The notes beneath the pieces were generated by a model. That model did no database searches. It was not told the DNA's origin and saw only the letters and a list, made by a program, of their open reading frames with translations. Positions 15,087 through 15,234 of a stretch of DNA of 15,234 nt are shown one piece after another. Positions within the stretch are counted from its first letter, which is position 1, and each line of letters begins with the position of its first letter. Location of the stretch: the NCBI GenBank assembly GCA_008933525.1, contig WBUV01000026.1:1-15234 (forward strand), given 5' to 3'. Both the position numbers and the translations under genes were made by a program. This DNA comes from Bacteroidales bacterium. GTDB taxonomy: Bacteria; Bacteroidota; Bacteroidia; Bacteroidales; Tenuifilaceae.

Positions 15087-15234
15087 AGTTGTTGGTTTTA
15101 GATTTGTAACAATTGTATAGAGTTAGTTAACAGTTACCATAAAAATTTCATTTTTATAACACTAGAGCCTATTGTTATATTTGATTAAACATATCTTTAT
15201 TTTCCAAAAATGCCCTGAATCGAAATTTTAATAC

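Overview
The window looks like chromosomal DNA of a Bacteroidota member, probably from the Bacteroidales side. Four things point there: a type IX secretion (T9SS) sorting domain, an Oar-like TonB-dependent receptor with an N-terminal carboxypeptidase-regulatory domain, an ECF sigma / membrane-protein / DUF4097-like operon, and several good matches to the Bacteroidetes promoter boxes (TTTG at -33 and TAnnTTTG at -7). Base composition is AT-rich and spacers are short. I see no phage, insertion sequence, CRISPR array or integrase.

Layout. Bases 118-5568 (minus strand) hold a two-gene surface-protein unit. A small T9SS-sorted protein comes first, then a 1635-residue secreted fibre protein. The fibre runs: N-terminal Bacteroidetes domain, five 43-residue WLG/AYYN modules alternating with collagen-like Gly-X-Y runs, one carbohydrate-binding-like segment, two 39-residue repeats, about 43 beta-roll repeats of 16-17 residues, and a C-terminal peptidase S74 chaperone with a coiled coil. 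Bases 5775-6485 (plus) encode CysH (APS/PAPS reductase), which converges on a tRNA-Cys and folB (minus) across a two-way terminator. Bases 7170-9572 (plus) are a three-gene operon: ECF sigma factor, single-pass membrane protein (probable anti-sigma factor) and an exported DUF4097-like repeat protein, closed by a strong terminator. Bases 9766-11652 (plus) carry glnS followed by tRNA-Gln(CUG), so the synthetase sits beside one of its substrates. Bases 11799-15086 (minus) encode a 1095-residue TonB-dependent receptor.

How it fits together. The two enzymes, the synthetase and the two tRNAs are housekeeping genes. The accessory interest lies in three cell-envelope loci: the fibre unit, the sigma/anti-sigma/exported-protein operon and the TonB receptor. 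The fibre gene is the most unusual element. Its beta-roll tract contains a higher-order repeat of nine units (about 453 bp) that recurs complete, shortened and rearranged, with sampled copies about 92% identical in DNA, which suggests recombination-driven length change. No direct functional link between the three envelope loci is visible in the sequence.
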